Notes under the pieces: generated by a model
Databases searched by the model: none
The model's input: only the letters and a program-made list of their open reading frames with translations
Told to the model about the DNA's origin: nothing
Translations under genes and position numbers: made by a program
Assembly: GCA_963978905.1 (NCBI GenBank)
Contig: OZ022260.1
Location: 14,621,725 to 14,685,724, forward strand
Source of the DNA: Trichostrongylus colubriformis
Lineage: Eukaryota > Nematoda > Chromadorea > Rhabditida > Trichostrongylidae
Length of the DNA stretch: 64,000 nucleotides
Direction of reading: 5' to 3'
Shown: positions 62,501-64,000 of the stretch, piece after piece
Layout of the letters: each line of letters starts with the position of its first letter
How positions within the stretch are numbered: the stretch's first letter is position 1

Positions 62501-63858
62501 CATGTTGCCAAGTAAACACAGGGGAATTGTTTGGAAAGACGACAACATCTATTTCTTGAGTGAGTTTCACGCTAAAACTGCGAAAGCGCGCCGCAAAACC
62601 CCCGATCCTACCCCATCTCCTCGATCGCTCTCACCCCAATCAATCGGGAATTACGTCATCGAGAGGCGGAGCCACTGAGTGGCAGAGGCGGAGCCCCTGA
62701 ACGCTTCGCCGTTTTGCAGCGCTTCTACAGCTCGGAGGGGCGCTTTTTCACCGGGATTTCGCCGCAGATAGCCTTCTTAGGCCCAGGACTACCATGTGAG
62801 TGACTTCTTCTTGGGATTTCTCCACTATTGCCTACCCCTAATGATGTCTTTAAGAATATCATACCGCATTGCGTTTTGCACTTGGCCCGACATTGTAAAA
62901 GGAGTTAGTAAAAACTCACCGGTAAACTGAAATTCTCAGCTGGTCCAAGAGCACCGGCCGTTCCCAACTGGTAAGCATAGCTACCATCACGGAAATCGTT
63001 TTGTACATTCAGGAAATGATATTCAAGAGCCGAACGCTGCCCCTGACTCTCATTTTTCTCTAATCGAGCAAGGAGAGACGACTTCCCGGACTGGTTGTCT
63101 CCTGAACACGTGTTGAAACACACTCCTTTTGTGGTAAAACACTGCTAAAGGATTACCAAGAATGATGAGGGTGCCGCCTTGCAAGGTTGATGACGACTTT
63201 GAACTTACTTCGGAAAGAATACGAGTCCTGAAGAGGAAAAGCGTTTGATGGAGAAGACTCGATCTTTTCAAGTTGCCACTCAGACTGGCTGATTTACACC
63301 GTTTTTGCTATGATGCGCATAGCTACCATCACGGATAGCTGCCATGTCTGAATCTACCACATACAGAGAACCAGCAGGAAGTGATACAGAAGAAATCTCA
63401 AGATTTAGCACCATTAATTTGTGCAGAGAGTCACAGCCACATATCTGGTGCGGCGAGGCGAGGGTCGTGGAATGCATGAACGTAAAGCGATACGTACCGC
63501 ATCACTTTTTTCAAACGTGGTTTTGACTTGAATCTTAATTTGCGTGTCTATCAAAACCGTCTCATCGTCATTATAACCAGCAGATCTTGTAGCATGCCAC
63601 TCCAAAAATTTAGCGGCTTCCTTTAAAACATTTCTGTGAAGCCTAATTGCTATTTCCTGTTCACGTTTCCTCCCTGTAACTGCAGCTGGGAAAGTATAAC
63701 TAGTGAATAGCAATAAAAAACTTCAGAATGAAAGTTACGAATTCGATCAACTTGGCATACCAGAGCTTTTCATCTTCTTGATGCTGAGAGCTTGCCAGTG
63801 CAGCTGAACTTCCAGTACTGGGTAATGGAAATCCAGTGATGAGCTCCGACGCCACCAT
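59521..63858 (-). CDS. dli-1: Cytoplasmic dynein light intermediate chain
   Basis: Eleven exons join in frame to 435 residues plus stop: 63858-63761, 63227-63157, 63101-62920, 61992-61881, 61827-61732, 61668-61504, 60759-60644, 60481-60353, 59967-59875, 59821-59696 and 59640-59521. The length is close to nematode orthologs. DLIC is the adaptor-binding subunit of dynein 1. Visible landmarks: LWTRILSEVSSK, a P-loop LGDNQSGKSS split across exons 2-3, VWMLDGEE, FWQEYVEP, LCLQLGAALIYTSAKNVKNI, FVPAGWDGEKKIEIVK, EAEDEQ-AFLQRL (helix that contacts the C-terminal region) and SSFFSNLLK (effector-binding helix). The start codon directly follows TTTGTAG, a 3' splice site, which suggests SL trans-splicing at the ATG. 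Introns 1 and 3 hold extra material (an exon-like ORF and a MITE). It converges on CARMIL. Confidence 0.95.
62293..62853. mobile_element. MITE, TTTAAAGGCATCATTAGGGG family, copy 2
   Basis: Ends are TTTAAAGGCATCATTAGGGG and the complement of CCCCTAATGATGTCTTTAA. The body matches 46881-47440. It lies in dli-1 intron 3 (61993-62919) and makes up most of it. Confidence 0.8.
63498..63673 (-). other. Exon-like open segment inside dli-1 intron 1
   Basis: A TTACAG acceptor at 63674 and a GCG/GTACGT donor at 63497 bracket an open frame with protein-like composition (RKREQEIAIRLHRN, AAKFLEWHATRSAG, TQIKIQVKTTF). Its phases (1 in, 0 out) do not fit between dli-1 exons 1 and 2 (both phase 2), so it is not a simple cassette exon. 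The family is not recognised. Confidence 0.35.
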
Positions 63859-64000
63859 CTACAAAGCAAATGGAGAAACACTGACCAATCACGGAAACCC
63901 AGCAGAATAATAAGTGATACTTCCGCTCCTCGGAATGCCCAATGTGCTCGGTAATTCTCAAAAGCACGTTTTTACGTTCCTTCCCTATAACTACCATAGA

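Overview
The window is nuclear DNA from a nematode, most likely a clade V (strongylid or rhabditid-like) worm. Five conserved animal genes are split into many small exons with nematode-style GT...TTTCAG introns, and their proteins match nematode families. There are no bacterial operons, rRNA genes or CRISPR arrays. All exon boundaries below were read by eye from splice sites, intron phase and remembered family alignments; no search was run.

Layout. (1) 1-4394, minus: a secreted cysteine-rich protein (signal peptide, EB modules, lustrin-type repeats, two Kunitz-like domains) that runs off the left edge. (2) 4489-13900, minus: a complete 15-exon NRBP-type pseudokinase of about 599 residues. Its introns carry MITEs, a dead non-LTR reverse transcriptase and a palindromic mariner remnant. 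Its stop lies only 94 bases before the start codon of gene 1. (3) 14-21.5 kb: no supported gene, but a 139-bp tandem array between inverted arms. (4) About 21.5-25.2 kb, minus: a ferrochelatase-like (FeCL) gene whose usual C-terminal catalytic residues are not conserved. (5) 25.6-27.0 kb: a 273-bp higher-order minisatellite. (6) 27.27-28.78 kb, minus: an unrecognised multi-exon gene. (7) 29-49 kb: repeat-rich DNA with a tRNA-derived SINE flanked by 14-bp duplications, a Tc1/mariner-type TIR element, several MITE families and, at 40.8-44.4 kb, a Penelope-like retroelement (RT plus GIY-YIG) flanked by a 13-bp target duplication and carrying a hammerhead-ribozyme-like motif. (8) 49291-58759, plus: a complete 24-exon CARMIL homolog of about 1082 residues. 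(9) 59521-63858, minus: a complete 11-exon dynein light intermediate chain (dli-1) of 435 residues, convergent with CARMIL.

The genes are not an obvious pathway. CARMIL (actin capping control), dli-1 (dynein motor) and NRBP (pseudokinase scaffold) are housekeeping cell-biology genes separated by mobile DNA. The most notable observations are the Penelope element with its ribozyme-like motif and specific lesions, the degenerate FeCL active site, the paired cysteine loss in both Kunitz-like domains, and the mariner palindrome.
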